This document shows positions 35,856 to 45,492 of a stretch of 64,000 bases of DNA, piece by piece. The stretch is taken from assembly GCF_014489635.1 (NCBI RefSeq), contig NZ_CP060828.1, positions 3,200,001 to 3,264,000 of the forward strand, in the 5' to 3' direction. Under the pieces are notes generated by a model. It ran no database searches, was not told where the DNA came from, and saw nothing but the letters and a program-made list of their open reading frames with translations. This DNA is from Streptomyces roseirectus. GTDB lineage: Bacteria > Actinomycetota > Actinomycetes > Streptomycetales > Streptomycetaceae. How positions within the stretch are numbered: position 1 is the stretch's first letter; every line of letters starts with the position of its first letter. The position numbers were made by a program, and so were the translations under genes.

Positions 35856-36506
35856 TCAGTCGTTGGCGACGACGGGGTAGCGGGGCTCGTTCTCGGCCAT
35901 CTGCCGCAGCGCTTCCTTGCGTTCGCGCTTGGAGAGCCGGTCGATGTAGAGGTAGCCGTACAGGTGGTCGGTCTCGTGCTGCAAACACCGTGCGAAGAAG
36001 CCGGTGCCGCGGACCTTGATGGGGTTGCCGCGCTCGTCCTGGCCGGTGACCTCGGCGTAGTCGGGGCGGGCCAGTGGGGCATATGCGGTCGGCACGGACA
36101 GGCAGCCCTCGTTGCCGTCGTCCAGGCGCCGCTTGTCGGCGGGGAGTTCGACGAGCTTCGGGTTGCAGACGACGCCGGTGTGGCGCACCCCGTCGTCGTC
36201 CGGGCAGTCGTAGACGAACACCTTCAGGTCGACGCCGACCTGGTTGGCGGCGAGGCCGACGCCCTCGGCGGTGCGCTGCGAGGCGAACATGTCGTCGACG
36301 AGCTTCAGCAGGGCGTCGTCGAACTCGGTGACGTCCTTGCACTCCTTGTGCAGGACCGGGTTCCCCACGACGGTGATGGGCAGCGAGGTGCCGCGCTCGC
36401 GGTAGGCGGCCTCGCGCTCCTCGGTGTCCTCGGTGTCGATGACGAAGCCCTCGTCGTCCACGGGGAGCACGCCCGCGTGCTGCTGATCGGTGTCCTGCTG
36501 GGCCAT
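35856..36506 (-). CDS. def: Peptide deformylase
   Basis: 216 residues. Removes the formyl group from nascent N-terminal methionine. All three family motifs are present: [11 protein letters not shown] (motif 1, GxGLAAxQ), EGCLSVP (motif 2, metal-ligand Cys) and [11 protein letters not shown] (motif 3, HExxH metal site). An N-terminal extension of about 45 residues ([20 protein letters not shown]) is acidic and typical of longer actinobacterial deformylases. ATG at 36506. It is not beside fmt here. Streptomyces usually have more than one deformylase, so this copy may not be the only one. Confidence 0.95.
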   Translation of the reverse strand: MAQQDTDQQHAGVLPVDDEGFVIDTEDTEEREAAYRERGTSLPITVVGNPVLHKECKDVTEFDDALLKLVDDMFASQRTAEGVGLAANQVGVDLKVFVYDCPDDDGVRHTGVVCNPKLVELPADKRRLDDGNEGCLSVPTAYAPLARPDYAEVTGQDERGNPIKVRGTGFFARCLQHETDHLYGYLYIDRLSKRERKEALRQMAENEPRYPVVAND

Positions 36507-36604
36507 GACGAGGTGAGCCTTCCTGCAACGCGAAGAAATTCTGCGGGTACAGCCTAAGGGGCCCGGTGCGCGGGGGTCGGCCTCAGCGGGAGCACCGAAA
36601 CGGT

Positions 36605-37591
36605 TCAGCAGACCTCTTCCAGGTCCCGCCAGTCCCGCGAGTCCGGGCTGTCCGCGACCCACCCGTCCAGCAACCCCCTGACCAGCGCGGCCGGCGCGGC
36701 CACCCCGCACTCCCGCTCCGGCACCCACAGCTGCCCGTCCGTCCGGTGCCCGAGCGGTCCCGGCTGGCCCGGCTCGCTGTGGTCGTGCGGATCGAGGTGT
36801 TCCCCGTCGCCCTCGTCGGACGGCATCCGCGACTCGGAGCACATCCGGCACAGCAGCCGCACGGACGACGACCAGTCCTCGGCGGCGAACCCGGCGTCGG
36901 CGGCGAGCTGTTCCAGCGCGTCCCGGTCGGCCTCGGTCGCGGCCTCCAGGAGGACGACCCAGGTCGGCACGGGCGAGGGCGCCCACAGCTCGATCTCGTC
37001 GAAGACGGGGTAGGAGTGCCCGGCGGAGGTGGTCCGCTCGCCGTGCGGCACCCCGTCGTGCAGGACGACCTCGCCCCAGCGCCGCCCGGACGACGGCAGC
37101 GGGATCGACAGCACCTCCACGCGCGCGGGGTCGAGCCGCCGTCCCCACACCACCTCGGCCTCGCCCTCGGGCGACAGGCGGACGGCCGCGCTGCCGAGGT
37201 CCATGCCGACGGGTTCGGCGGACGAGGAGGCGCCGGCGCCGCCCGGCACGTTCAGCCCGTACGCCTGCCAGGCGCGGCGGGCCAGCGGCCAGTCCTGGAG
37301 GGCGGTCGCGGCGATGCCGACGTTCCACCAGTCGGGGGCGCCCGCGTCCCGGTCCAGGAGGGCGACGGCCCTGAGGCCCGCGGCGCGCGCCTGTTCCCAG
37401 TCGTGCCGGAACTTGTGCAGGAGGGCCAGGTTGAACCAGGACTCCGACAGCCAGGGCTCCAGGTCGGCGGCGCGGGTCAGCAGCGCGCCCGCGTCCTCGT
37501 AGCGGCCGTCGCCGATCAGCGTGAACGCGCGATCCGTGGCCTGCCGCCAGGAGGCGGAGGGCCGGTGCCGTCCCTTGCCGAAGATCCTCAC
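36605..37591 (-). CDS. Tetratricopeptide repeat protein
   Basis: About 328 residues. The first 120 form TPR-like helical pairs: [40 protein letters not shown] and [20 protein letters not shown]. Residues 140-300 are a mixed alpha/beta region with no known domain to me ([40 protein letters not shown]), with a CRMC pair and His-rich stretch HLDPHDHSE. No signal or membrane segment. GTG 37591 opens [14 protein letters not shown] 37618 is nine codons earlier. Function unknown. Confidence 0.8.
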   Translation of the reverse strand: MRIFGKGRHRPSASWRQATDRAFTLIGDGRYEDAGALLTRAADLEPWLSESWFNLALLHKFRHDWEQARAAGLRAVALLDRDAGAPDWWNVGIAATALQDWPLARRAWQAYGLNVPGGAGASSSAEPVGMDLGSAAVRLSPEGEAEVVWGRRLDPARVEVLSIPLPSSGRRWGEVVLHDGVPHGERTTSAGHSYPVFDEIELWAPSPVPTWVVLLEAATEADRDALEQLAADAGFAAEDWSSSVRLLCRMCSESRMPSDEGDGEHLDPHDHSEPGQPGPLGHRTDGQLWVPERECGVAAPAALVRGLLDGWVADSPDSRDWRDLEEVC

Positions 37592-37663
37592 ATCACCACC
37601 CGCCAGTTCCCCGGACACCCTCTGTTCCTCGCATCAAACCACGTGCGGCCGGGAGGGCGCTCC

Positions 37664-38902
37664 CTACCCATGGGTTACCCAGGGGCGCGCGGGGCAATAC
37701 GGCTCGCCGGACAGAACCCGCGCGAGCGCCGAGACGACCTCGGGCGCGTACTGGCCGCCGGTGCCGAGCCGCAGTTCCTCCAGCGCGCTGAGCGGCCCGC
37801 ACGCGCGCGCCTTCTCCTCGTACGCGTTCACCACCCGCACGATCCGCGCGGCCCGCGGCTGTCCCGGCCCCGGGTCGGCCTGCCGTTCGACGACGGCGGC
37901 GACCTGCGCGCCCGCGCCGGTCTGGCGGACGACGGCCCCGCCGAGGAGGGCGATCCGGCGCTGTTCCTCGGGCGGGAGCGGGGAGGTGGCGCCCTCGGGG
38001 ACCGGGTCGACGAGGCTGAGCTGGCCGATGTCGTGCATCAGCGCCGCGTACTCCAGGACCGTCAACTCCGGCTCGGTGAGCCCCAGTTCCCGGCCGACGG
38101 CCTGGCAGAGCGCGGCGACGCGGTGGGCGTGCCCGGCGGGGGTGTACCCGGCGATCTCGGTGGCGCGCGCGAGGGAGGCGATCGTCTGCCGGTAGGTCGC
38201 CCGCACGGCCGCGTACCGCCTGAGCGCGACCTGCGTCAGCAGCAGCGGCACCGAGAACAGCGGCAGCGCCCACAGTCCGACGACGGCCACCGCGAGCGCC
38301 GTCACCGCGCCGGTCGCGCACATCGCCGACCCGATGCCGGGGACGGCCCGCAGTTCGTCGCGCAGCAGCGGGCCGTACGGCCATCCCGTGCGCGCGTGCG
38401 CGAGGGCCGCCGCCACGACCGCGTCACACAACGCCGTCAGCACGAGCAGCGTCAGCAGCAGCGCCGCGTACCCCGGCCCGTCCGCGACGAACCCCCGGTT
38501 GAACAGCGGCTGGAAGCACAACGCGGCGAACCCGACGGCGAGCACGCGCCGCACCAGGTGATCGACGACGCCGCACCGCCCGCGCGCGATGTGCGGCACG
38601 TTGCCCAGCAGCGACGCGACGGCGACCACCGCGACGACCTGCGCGGCCCCGTGCCGGGTCGGCGCCCCGGCGTCGTCCCCCAGCAGCGCGTACGCCAACG
38701 ACCCGGCGGCCCCCAGCGGCGCCATGTCCCGCACGCCGGGGCCGCTCCACCGCATGACCTCCCCGACCGCGATCAGCGTCCCGAACGCGAGCGCGGTGCC
38801 CCCGTCCCGGACGCCCTGCACGCCGGTGAGGAGGAGACAGAGGACGACGGCGAGGGCGGCGGAGGCGTGGAGGGCGGCGAGGGAAAGGGAACGCGCGTTC
38901 AT
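37664..38902 (-). CDS. Membrane protein with degenerate HD domain
   Basis: 412 residues: about six to seven transmembrane helices (1-210), then a cytoplasmic HD-type domain (215-400). The domain keeps HAHRVAALCQAVGREL and the HD pair in YAALMHDIGQLSLVDP, but the region that should carry the GYP signature reads VVRQTGAGAQVAAVVERQAD, with no GYP and no flanking metal-ligand histidines. It is therefore probably not an active c-di-GMP phosphodiesterase. It overlaps the upstream HD-GYP gene by four bases (ATGA), so the two are coupled and may form a complex. Confidence 0.85.
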   Translation of the reverse strand: MNARSLSLAALHASAALAVVLCLLLTGVQGVRDGGTALAFGTLIAVGEVMRWSGPGVRDMAPLGAAGSLAYALLGDDAGAPTRHGAAQVVAVVAVASLLGNVPHIARGRCGVVDHLVRRVLAVGFAALCFQPLFNRGFVADGPGYAALLLTLLVLTALCDAVVAAALAHARTGWPYGPLLRDELRAVPGIGSAMCATGAVTALAVAVVGLWALPLFSVPLLLTQVALRRYAAVRATYRQTIASLARATEIAGYTPAGHAHRVAALCQAVGRELGLTEPELTVLEYAALMHDIGQLSLVDPVPEGATSPLPPEEQRRIALLGGAVVRQTGAGAQVAAVVERQADPGPGQPRAARIVRVVNAYEEKARACGPLSALEELRLGTGGQYAPEVVSALARVLSGEPYCPARPWVTHG

Positions 38903-40167
38903 CGGCGTACCCCGTCCTCGGGCACGGGGTCCTGCTGGGCGGCGTCCCCAGGCACCCCCGGCTCCTCCGCCGTGACCACCGGATGCCATCCCCACCGGCC
39001 CAGGGCCCGTGCCAGCGCCTCCACCATCCGTGGGTCGAACTGGGTTCCGGCGCAGCGGCGAAGTTCCTCGAGGGCGACGGGGACCGGGCGGGCGCGGCTG
39101 TAGGAGCGGGTGGAGGTCATGGCGTCGAAGGCGTCCGCGACGGCGACCACGCGGGCCGGTTCGGGGATGCGGTCGCCGGCGAGGCCGTAGGGGTAGCCGG
39201 TGCCGTCGAGGCGTTCGTGGTGGTGGAGGATCGCCGAGCGGGCCTCGCCGAGGAAGGCGATGCCGCGGGTGATCTCGTGCCCGTACTCGGGGTGCAGTTC
39301 GATGACGCGCCGCTCCTCGGCCGTCAGCGGCCCGTCCTTGCGCAGCAGCCGCGTCGGCACGCCGAGTTTGCCGACGTCGTGGAGGATCCCGGCGAAGCGG
39401 ATCAGCTCGACGCGCTCGTCGTCCATGCCCAGCTCGCGGGCGATCATCACGGACGCCTGCCCGACCCGTTCGCTGTGCCCGCGCGTGTACTCGTCCTTGA
39501 TGTCGACGGCCTGCACGAGCGCCCGGATGGTCGCGCTGTGCGCGGCGCGTTCCCGCTGCACCTGGGCGAACACCCACCAGGCCACCCACATCGGCAGCAG
39601 CACGAGCAGCGCGGCGAGCGGCCCGTAGGGACTGCGCCACAGCACCGCCATCATCAGCCCGGCCAGCCCGTGCACGGCCAGCGGAGCCAGCGCCCGCCCC
39701 AGCACCGGCCGCCGCACGGGCCCCTCGGCGAGCGTCCGCACGGCGCTGTCGAGCAGCCCGAGGACGGCCCAGTACACGAGGACGGCGGCACACGCGGGCG
39801 CCAGCGCGTACGGGAACTCGGGCGTGACGACGGCGTCCCGCCCGCCGAACCCCCAGTGCACCCGCCCCGCGCACCACACGGCGACGGCGGCCGAGGCCCC
39901 CCGCCACACCTTCCGCACCCACCCCACGGACGCGCACAGCGCCCCCGGCAGCGGGACGAGCGCGGCGGCGGGCGGCGGCAGCAGGAACGCGGCGGCGAGC
40001 AGCACGGGGTGGAACGTCCCCCGGACGGCCCGCTCCCCGGCCGCGTGCACCAGGGCGAGCAGCGCGACGGCGGCCCAGGGCGTACGGCTGGACGGCACGC
40101 ACATCAAGACGGCGACGGCCGCCACACACCCCACGAAAACCCGCGCCCGCCCCGGAATAGCCTCCAC
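38899..40167 (-). CDS. HD-GYP domain membrane protein, predicted c-di-GMP phosphodiesterase
   Basis: 422 residues from GTG 40167. N-terminal part with about six hydrophobic helices (6-190); cytoplasmic HD-GYP domain from about 200. Motifs: YTRGHSERVGQASVMIAREL, the HD pair and following lysine in FAGILHDVGKLGVPTRLL, HPEYGHEI, and ILHHHERLDGTGYPYGL with the GYP signature, then VVAVADAFDAMTS. These residues bind two or three metals and hydrolyse cyclic di-GMP, a developmental signal in Streptomyces. Upstream partner of the degenerate HD protein; downstream in order from sigR-rsrA. Confidence 0.9.
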   Translation of the reverse strand: MEAIPGRARVFVGCVAAVAVLMCVPSSRTPWAAVALLALVHAAGERAVRGTFHPVLLAAAFLLPPPAAALVPLPGALCASVGWVRKVWRGASAAVAVWCAGRVHWGFGGRDAVVTPEFPYALAPACAAVLVYWAVLGLLDSAVRTLAEGPVRRPVLGRALAPLAVHGLAGLMMAVLWRSPYGPLAALLVLLPMWVAWWVFAQVQRERAAHSATIRALVQAVDIKDEYTRGHSERVGQASVMIARELGMDDERVELIRFAGILHDVGKLGVPTRLLRKDGPLTAEERRVIELHPEYGHEITRGIAFLGEARSAILHHHERLDGTGYPYGLAGDRIPEPARVVAVADAFDAMTSTRSYSRARPVPVALEELRRCAGTQFDPRMVEALARALGRWGWHPVVTAEEPGVPGDAAQQDPVPEDGVRR

Positions 40168-40247
40168 GGACGGGAAGCCTAGGGACGGGCGTACGGGACG
40201 CACGGGGTAACCAGAGGTAGTACCCCGTTCGAGTGAAGGGTGGTGCC

Positions 40248-40550
40248 TCAGGTCTCCTGAGGTGCGCTCGTGACGTCGTGGTCGGGCACGGCCTGTCCGG
40301 AGCGGATCAGCTCGATGCGGCCCATCACCTTCGCGCGCAGGTCGGCCGGCACGTCGTCCTGCCCGCAGCAGCGCTTGACCAGCTTCTTCACGGCCTGTTC
40401 GAGGCCGTACTTCTCCAGGCAGGGAGAGCACTCGTCGAAGTGGTGCTGGAACTTGTCCCGGTCGATGACGGGCATCTCGCTGTCAAGGTACTCGTACAGA
40501 TGGTCGAGGACCTCGGAGCAGTCCGTCTCGTGGGGATCTCCGCAGCTCAT
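40248..40550 (-). CDS. rsrA: Redox-sensitive zinc anti-sigma factor RsrA
   Basis: 100 residues. Zinc-binding anti-sigma factor that holds SigR until oxidation forms a disulfide and expels zinc. Numbering matches the characterised protein exactly: C11, H37, C41 and C44 (the motif HHFDECSPC), plus non-essential cysteines C3 and a CC pair in [10 protein letters not shown]. The N-terminal helix [15 protein letters not shown] and C-terminal tail are as expected. It overlaps the end of sigR by four bases, so both are translated together and stay stoichiometric. Confidence 0.97.
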
Positions 40551-41227
40551 GAGCCCGAGCCTTTCGCTTCGTTCGACTCCCCCGCGCCGGCCGGGACGAG
40601 TCCGCGCTCACGCGCGTAGTCCTCCAGCATGCCGCGCAGTTGGCGCCGGCCCCGGTGCAGCCGGGACATCACCGTACCGATGGGTGTCCCCATGATGTCG
40701 GCGATCTCCTTGTACGCAAAGCCCTCGACGTCGGCAAGATAGACGGCGATCCGGAACTCCTCGGGGATCGCCTGGAGCGCTTCCTTGACGTCCGAGTCGG
40801 GCAGGTGGTCCAGCGCCTGCGACTCGGCGGAGCGCAGTCCCGTCGACATGTGGGACTCGGCGCGCGCGAGCTGCCAGTCCTCGATCTCCTCGGCCGCGCT
40901 GCGCTGGGGCTCGCGCTGCTTCTTGCGGTACGAGTTGATGAACGTGTTGGTGAGGATCCGGTACAGCCACGCCTTCAGGTTGGTGCCCTCGCGGAACTGG
41001 TGGAAGGACGCGTACGCCTTCGCGTACGTCTCCTGCACGAGGTCTTCCGCGTCGGCGGGGTTGCGTGTCATACGCAGCGCCGCCGAGTACATCTGGTCGA
41101 GGAATTCGAGCGCGTCCCGCTCGAAGCGCGCGCTGCGCTCCGCGGTCGACTCGTTCACGCCCCGGCCCTCGGGCTGCTCCGCCTGGCCGTGTTCGGTCCC
41201 TGCGTCGGTACCGGTGACCGGACCCAC
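40547..41227 (-). CDS. sigR: ECF sigma factor SigR (thiol-oxidative stress)
   Basis: 226 residues from GTG 41227 ([13 protein letters not shown]). Directs transcription of thioredoxin, mycothiol and protein-quality genes under disulfide stress. ECF regions: sigma-2 in [20 protein letters not shown] with [20 protein letters not shown], and sigma-4 in [20 protein letters not shown] followed by [20 protein letters not shown]. The sequence is almost identical to S. coelicolor SigR. The frame continues upstream to an ATG at 41392, giving the longer SigR-prime form. A matching SigR promoter upstream provides positive autoregulation; RsrA is encoded next. Confidence 0.96.
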
Positions 41228-41392
41228 CTCCTCAAGATTCCAGGCGGCGTCGAGGCCGATGCCACCAGAATCGGAGGATAGACGACGATCCGGTCCGCCC
41301 GCCGCCCGAATAGGGCCGGTCTTCGCCGCGTGCAGCACCGTCCAGTCCAGGTCGGAGCGGCTGGAGCGGTTCGGGCAGATGGTCGAACCCAT
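41228..41392 (-). CDS. 55-codon N-terminal extension for the SigR-prime isoform
   Basis: In frame with sigR, from ATG 41392 to the GTG start: exactly 55 extra residues (beginning [17 protein letters not shown]). In S. coelicolor the SigR-dependent promoter yields an unstable SigR-prime with a 55-residue extension that is cleared by Clp proteases, giving a transient amplification loop. The same length here supports conservation of that loop. Not a separate gene. Confidence 0.75.
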
Positions 41393-41438
41393 GCGGCGGA
41401 CTTCCTCTCTTACAGCCTTCTCGCGTTCTCTGTCCGCC

Positions 41439-42092
41439 TCAACAGTCTTGGGCCGTGCGGCATTCCCCGATCCCCTCGATCCATGCGGCCACGGCGTCCG
41501 TGATGACCGTCACTGTCATCTCCTGCGTGACGCCGCACCGCTTCGGCACCGCGAACCCGTGATCCCCGAACGGCACCTCCACCATCCCGAACTCCCCCTC
41601 CGGAAACTCCCCCGGCTTCCCGAAGGGATCGTTGGCGCCCTGCACAACAAGCGTCGGCACCCCGGCCCCCAGCAGTTCGGCCGCGCGGGACTTCTCGGGC
41701 TTCCCCGGCGGATGCAGCGGAAAACTCAACGCCAGCACCCCCACCGCCCCCAACTCCCGAGCCGTCCGACAAGCAACCCGCGCCCCCGCGGACCTCCCCC
41801 CGGCCACCACCGGAACCCCCTTCGCGGCCACCACCCCCCAAACCCCCCGCCACCCCACATCCAACGTCCTCGGCGCCGGCGCCACCTTCTTCCCCGCCAC
41901 CCGCCACGGCTGCTCCACCAACGCAACAGTCACCCCCTCCCCGGGCAACGTCTCAGCCAGCCCTTGAAGATCCCTGGCCTCGATCCCCCCACCCGCCCCA
42001 TGCCCAACAGCCAACACAAGCCGCGCCTTCTTCGCCGCCCGCCAGGTGATCCGCGCATCCCCGGCCTCCGTGGAAACAATCTCGCTGGTCAT
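41439..42092 (-). CDS. Alpha/beta hydrolase of the KANL3/Tex30-like type
   Basis: 217 residues. Alpha/beta-hydrolase core: oxyanion strand [10 protein letters not shown], nucleophile elbow [16 protein letters not shown] (Ser), [20 protein letters not shown], acid in [15 protein letters not shown], and the catalytic His in [13 protein letters not shown]. Closest to the predicted dienelactone-hydrolase or KANL3/Tex30-like group. Substrate unknown. The 3' end contains the SigR promoter that drives sigR, so sigR can also be read through from this gene. Confidence 0.87.
41441..41466 (-). promoter_or_regulatory. SigR-dependent promoter of sigR
   Basis: On the minus strand GGAAT (41466-41462), exactly 18 bases, then GTT (41443-41441): the SigR consensus GGAAT-N18-GTT with its preceding Gs. 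Transcription would start near 41435, about 45 bases before the SigR-prime ATG. The promoter lies inside the last codons of the hydrolase gene. Confidence 0.88.
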
Positions 42093-42509
42093 GCGGAGAG
42101 CGTGCCAGAGCCCGACGCCGACCCACGCCCCGGCACGCGCCTGCGCCCGGGGGGACGCCGCGAGGTCCGGGCCCGGGAACGCGGCGGGACCGAAGCACAC
42201 CGGGCCCACGACGGGAGGTGTCCCGCCCGGCGGTGCAGCCGCTCGGCCGTCGCGGCTTCGCGGGTCGCGGCCGAGTTCCGCCCGTCAGCCCGAGGCCGGG
42301 TGGCCCCGCCGCGCCGACCGGCTCACGCGGCGACGCGGGCTTCGGCGGAGCCGGCGATCGCAGCGCTCGGACGGGCACGGTCCGGACGGCTCCACACCAC
42401 TCGGCGGGACGCCACCCCGGTCACACCGGCCCCTTCCCGACACCGACCCGCCTCAGAAGCCGATGCGCTTCAGCGGCCCACACCTGTCAGCCCCACAACC
42501 CCACTCCCC
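42093..42509. other. Intergenic region, no gene recognised
   Basis: 417 GC-rich bases between the hydrolase start and the SRAP gene stop. Frames on both strands are Arg/Pro/Gly-rich and run into neighbouring genes, the usual sign of non-coding sequence. I see no hairpin or operator that I can support. Confidence 0.5.
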
Positions 42510-43325
42510 TCAGAAAAGGGTCCCCTCCTCCGGTCCCTCCAGTTCTGTCAGTAGTTCCGGCCCGTTGTTGCGGACGTTGCTGACGGCTGTGGGGACGGGG
42601 TAGGCACGCATCAGGCCGGGTGGGGGTGGGGTCAGTAGGGGGGCGAGGTCGTCGAAGGTGGTGGTTGTGGGGTCCAGCCAGGCGTCCCAGCGGTCGGGGG
42701 TGAGCATGAGGGGCATGCGGGGGTGGATCTCGGACAGGGTGCGGGGGCCTTCGGCGGGGGCGGCGGCGAGGGGGGTTGTCTCGGCCTCGGTCGTGATGAC
42801 TGAGCAGGTCACCCACCAGGCGAGCGGATGCTCGTCGGGGAGGGTGCGGTCGCGCCAGAACTCGTAGAGGCCGGCCATGGCGAAGACGGAGCCGTCGGCG
42901 GGCCGGACGAAGTAGGGCTGTTTGCGGGGCCGTTTCTTCTTGCCCTCGACCTCGAGGGCCCGCTCATCCTTGGCGGTGACCCACTCGTAGTACCCGTCGG
43001 CGGGAACGATGCAGCGCCGGGCGGCGAAGGCGCGACGGAAGGACGGCTTCTCGTGGACCGTCTCGGCGCGCGCGTTGATCATCCGGGCCGCGCCCTCGGG
43101 CGACTTGGCCCAGGACGGCACGAGCCCCCACTTCACGGTACGGAGCTGCCGAACCGGCCGGCGCTCGTCCGCGTCTTTCAAGGGACGGTCGAGAACGACG
43201 TACACCTGTTTCGTGGGGGCCACGTTGTAGTCCGGAGCCAGGGTCTCCTCCGGCGCGATCTTCTCGATCTCGAAGATTCCCGCGAGATCCTCGGGGCCAC
43301 GACTGGCCGCATACCGTCCGCACAT
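42510..43325 (-). CDS. SRAP domain protein (SOS response-associated peptidase, HMCES/YedK type)
   Basis: 271 residues. Forms a covalent thiazolidine link to abasic sites in single-stranded DNA, protecting them. The start must be the ATG at 43325 because the reactive Cys follows directly (MCGRYAAS). Other catalytic residues: Asn in APDYNVAPTKQ, WGLVPSWA, INARAETVHEKPSFR, GYYEW (Glu) and the active-site His in SEIHPRMPLML. A Lys-rich insert (EGKKKRPRKQ) lies in the middle. It is divergent from the M50 protease gene with only 50 bases between starts. Confidence 0.94.
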   Translation of the reverse strand: MCGRYAASRGPEDLAGIFEIEKIAPEETLAPDYNVAPTKQVYVVLDRPLKDADERRPVRQLRTVKWGLVPSWAKSPEGAARMINARAETVHEKPSFRRAFAARRCIVPADGYYEWVTAKDERALEVEGKKKRPRKQPYFVRPADGSVFAMAGLYEFWRDRTLPDEHPLAWWVTCSVITTEAETTPLAAAPAEGPRTLSEIHPRMPLMLTPDRWDAWLDPTTTTFDDLAPLLTPPPPGLMRAYPVPTAVSNVRNNGPELLTELEGPEEGTLF

Positions 43326-43375
43326 ACGTGCCACACTGCCAGACCCCGTACGCCATCAGGGAGCCACCGCCGAAC

Positions 43376-44083
43376 ATGGACAGCACCGCCGACCTCTGGG
43401 ACCGCGTCACCGGCCTCCAGCCCGATCCCGACCTCTGGGTCGTCCTCGCGACGGCGCTGGCCGCCCTCGCGATAGTCGTCCCGCACAACCTGTGGCGTCT
43501 GTCCCGCAACGCCATCACGATCGCCCACGAAGGCGGCCACGGCCTGATCGCGCTGCTGACCGGCCGCACCTTGACGGGCATCCGCCTCCACTCGGACACC
43601 AGCGGCCTCACCCTGAGCCGGGGCAAGCCGCACGGCATCGGCATGATCCTGACGGCCGCGGCGGGCTACACGGCCCCCTCGCTCCTGGGCCTCGGCGGCG
43701 CGGCCCTGCTCGGCGCGGGCCGGATCACCCTGCTGCTCTGGGCCGCCACCGCCTTGCTGGTCGCGATGCTGGTGATGATCCGCAACGCGTACGGCGTCCT
43801 GACGGTGGTGGTGTCGGGCGGCGCGTTCCTGCTGGTGTCCTGGCTCGCGGGGCCCCAGGTGCAGGCGGCGTTCGCGTACGCGGTGGTGTGGTTCCTGCTG
43901 CTGGGCGGCGTCCGGCCCCCGTTCGAACTGCAGGCGAAGCGGAGAAGGGGAGGCGCGGCGGAGTCGGACGCGGACCAGTTGTCGCGCCTGACCCACGTCC
44001 CGGCGGGATTGTGGCTGTTCCTGTTCCACACGGTGTCGCTCTGCTCCCTGCTGGGCGGCGGCAGATGGCTGCTGGGGCTGTGA
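43376..44083 (+). CDS. M50 family membrane metalloprotease
   Basis: 235 residues. Zinc site HEGGH (HExxH) in ITIAHEGGHGLIALLTGRTL at about residue 50, within a membrane helix, followed by several further hydrophobic segments (GMILTAAAGYTAPSLLG, ITLLLWAATALLVAMLVM, WFLLLGGVRP). The YGVLTVVVSGG segment may supply the third ligand region. Resembles the short M50B-like peptidases found in actinobacteria rather than site-2 proteases with PDZ domains. Substrate unknown. ATG at 43376. Confidence 0.85.
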   Translation: MDSTADLWDRVTGLQPDPDLWVVLATALAALAIVVPHNLWRLSRNAITIAHEGGHGLIALLTGRTLTGIRLHSDTSGLTLSRGKPHGIGMILTAAAGYTAPSLLGLGGAALLGAGRITLLLWAATALLVAMLVMIRNAYGVLTVVVSGGAFLLVSWLAGPQVQAAFAYAVVWFLLLGGVRPPFELQAKRRRGGAAESDADQLSRLTHVPAGLWLFLFHTVSLCSLLGGGRWLLGL

Positions 44084-44170
44084 CCGGACGACGCCCCCCG
44101 GACGGCACCGCACCCGCCCGCCGCACACCGCGCCCGCACCCGAAACACCACGGCCCATTAAAGTGAACGC

Positions 44171-45487
44171 ATGCCGCAGAACCCCGACCACACCGCCCAC
44201 TGGCCCGCCCCCACCGCGAGCGGAGCCGTCGACGCGACGGTCCACGTCCCGGGGTCGAAATCGGTCACCAACCGAGCCCTGGTCCTCGCGGCCCTCGCCT
44301 CGGAACCGGGCTGGCTCCGCCGCCCCCTCCGTTCCCGGGACACCCTCCTGATGGCAGCCGCGCTGCGCGCGATGGGCGTGGGCATCGAGGAGGGCGTGGG
44401 CCCGGACGGCACGGGCGAGGCGTGGCGCGTCCTGCCGACGGACCTGCGCGGCCCGGCGACGGTGGACGTCGGCAACGCCGGCACGGTCATGCGCTTCCTC
44501 CCCCCGGTCGCCACCCTCGCGGACGGTCCGATCAGGTTCGACGGCGACAAGCGCTCGTACGAGCGCCCCCTGCACGGCGTGATCGACGCCCTGCGCGCCC
44601 TCGGCGCCCGCATCGACGACGACGGCAGGGGAGCGCTCCCCCTGACGGTCCAGGGCGGCGGCGCGCTGGACGGCGGCCCGGTGGAGATCGACGCGTCCTC
44701 GTCGTCCCAGTTCGTGAGCGCGCTCCTCCTCTCCGGCCCCCGTTTCAACCAGGGCGTCGAGGTGCGGCACACCGGCGCCACCCTCCCCTCGCTCCCCCAC
44801 ATCCGGATGACCGTCGACATGCTCCGCGCGGCCGGCGCCCAGGTCGACACCCCCGAGGCGGGCGGCGAGCGCAACGTCTGGCGGGTCACCCCGGGCGCCC
44901 TGCTGGGCCGGGACCTGACGATCGAGCCGGACCTGTCCAACGCGCAGCCGTTCCTCGCGGCGGCCCTGGTGACCGGCGGCCGGGTGACGGTCCCGGACTG
45001 GCCGAGCCGCACGACCCAGCCGGGCGACGCCCTGCGGGAGATCTTCACGGCGATGGGCGGCTCCTGCGAACTCACGGACCGGGGCCTGACGTTCACCGGC
45101 TCGGGCAAGATCCACGGCATCGACGTCGACCTGGGCGACGTCGGCGAGCTGACCCCCGGCATCGCGGCGGTCGCCGCCCTCGCGGACTCCCCGTCGACCC
45201 TGCGCGGCGTCGCGCACCTGCGCCTGCACGAGACGGACCGGCTGGCCGCGCTGACGAAGGAGATCAACGAGCTGGGCGGCGACGTCACGGAGACGGCGGA
45301 CGGCCTGCACATCCGCCCCCGCCCGCTGCACGGCGGCACCTTCCACACGTACGACGACCACCGCATGGCGACGGCCGGCGCGATCATCGGGCTGGCGGTG
45401 AAGGGCGTGGAGATCGAGAACGTCGGCACGACCGCCAAGACCCTCCCGGACTTCCCGGAGATGTGGACCGGGATGCTCGGGAACTGA
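44171..45487 (+). CDS. aroA: 3-phosphoshikimate 1-carboxyvinyltransferase (EPSP synthase)
   Basis: 438 residues. Transfers enolpyruvyl from PEP to shikimate-3-phosphate in aromatic amino-acid synthesis. Motifs: [19 protein letters not shown] (catalytic Lys), [45 protein letters not shown] and [20 protein letters not shown] (R near the C-terminal PEP site), then [11 protein letters not shown]. Ends a few bases before rsgA, with which it is cotranscribed. Sequence of the PEP-site helix GNAGTVMRF reads as class I-like with actinobacterial variation. Confidence 0.96.
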   Translation: MPQNPDHTAHWPAPTASGAVDATVHVPGSKSVTNRALVLAALASEPGWLRRPLRSRDTLLMAAALRAMGVGIEEGVGPDGTGEAWRVLPTDLRGPATVDVGNAGTVMRFLPPVATLADGPIRFDGDKRSYERPLHGVIDALRALGARIDDDGRGALPLTVQGGGALDGGPVEIDASSSSQFVSALLLSGPRFNQGVEVRHTGATLPSLPHIRMTVDMLRAAGAQVDTPEAGGERNVWRVTPGALLGRDLTIEPDLSNAQPFLAAALVTGGRVTVPDWPSRTTQPGDALREIFTAMGGSCELTDRGLTFTGSGKIHGIDVDLGDVGELTPGIAAVAALADSPSTLRGVAHLRLHETDRLAALTKEINELGGDVTETADGLHIRPRPLHGGTFHTYDDHRMATAGAIIGLAVKGVEIENVGTTAKTLPDFPEMWTGMLGN

Positions 45488-45492
45488 CGATC

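Noticed and set aside
42218..42583. Small gene in the hydrolase-SRAP gap
   Set aside because: Arg/Pro/Gly-rich frame ending inside the SRAP gene, with no ribosome site and no domain.
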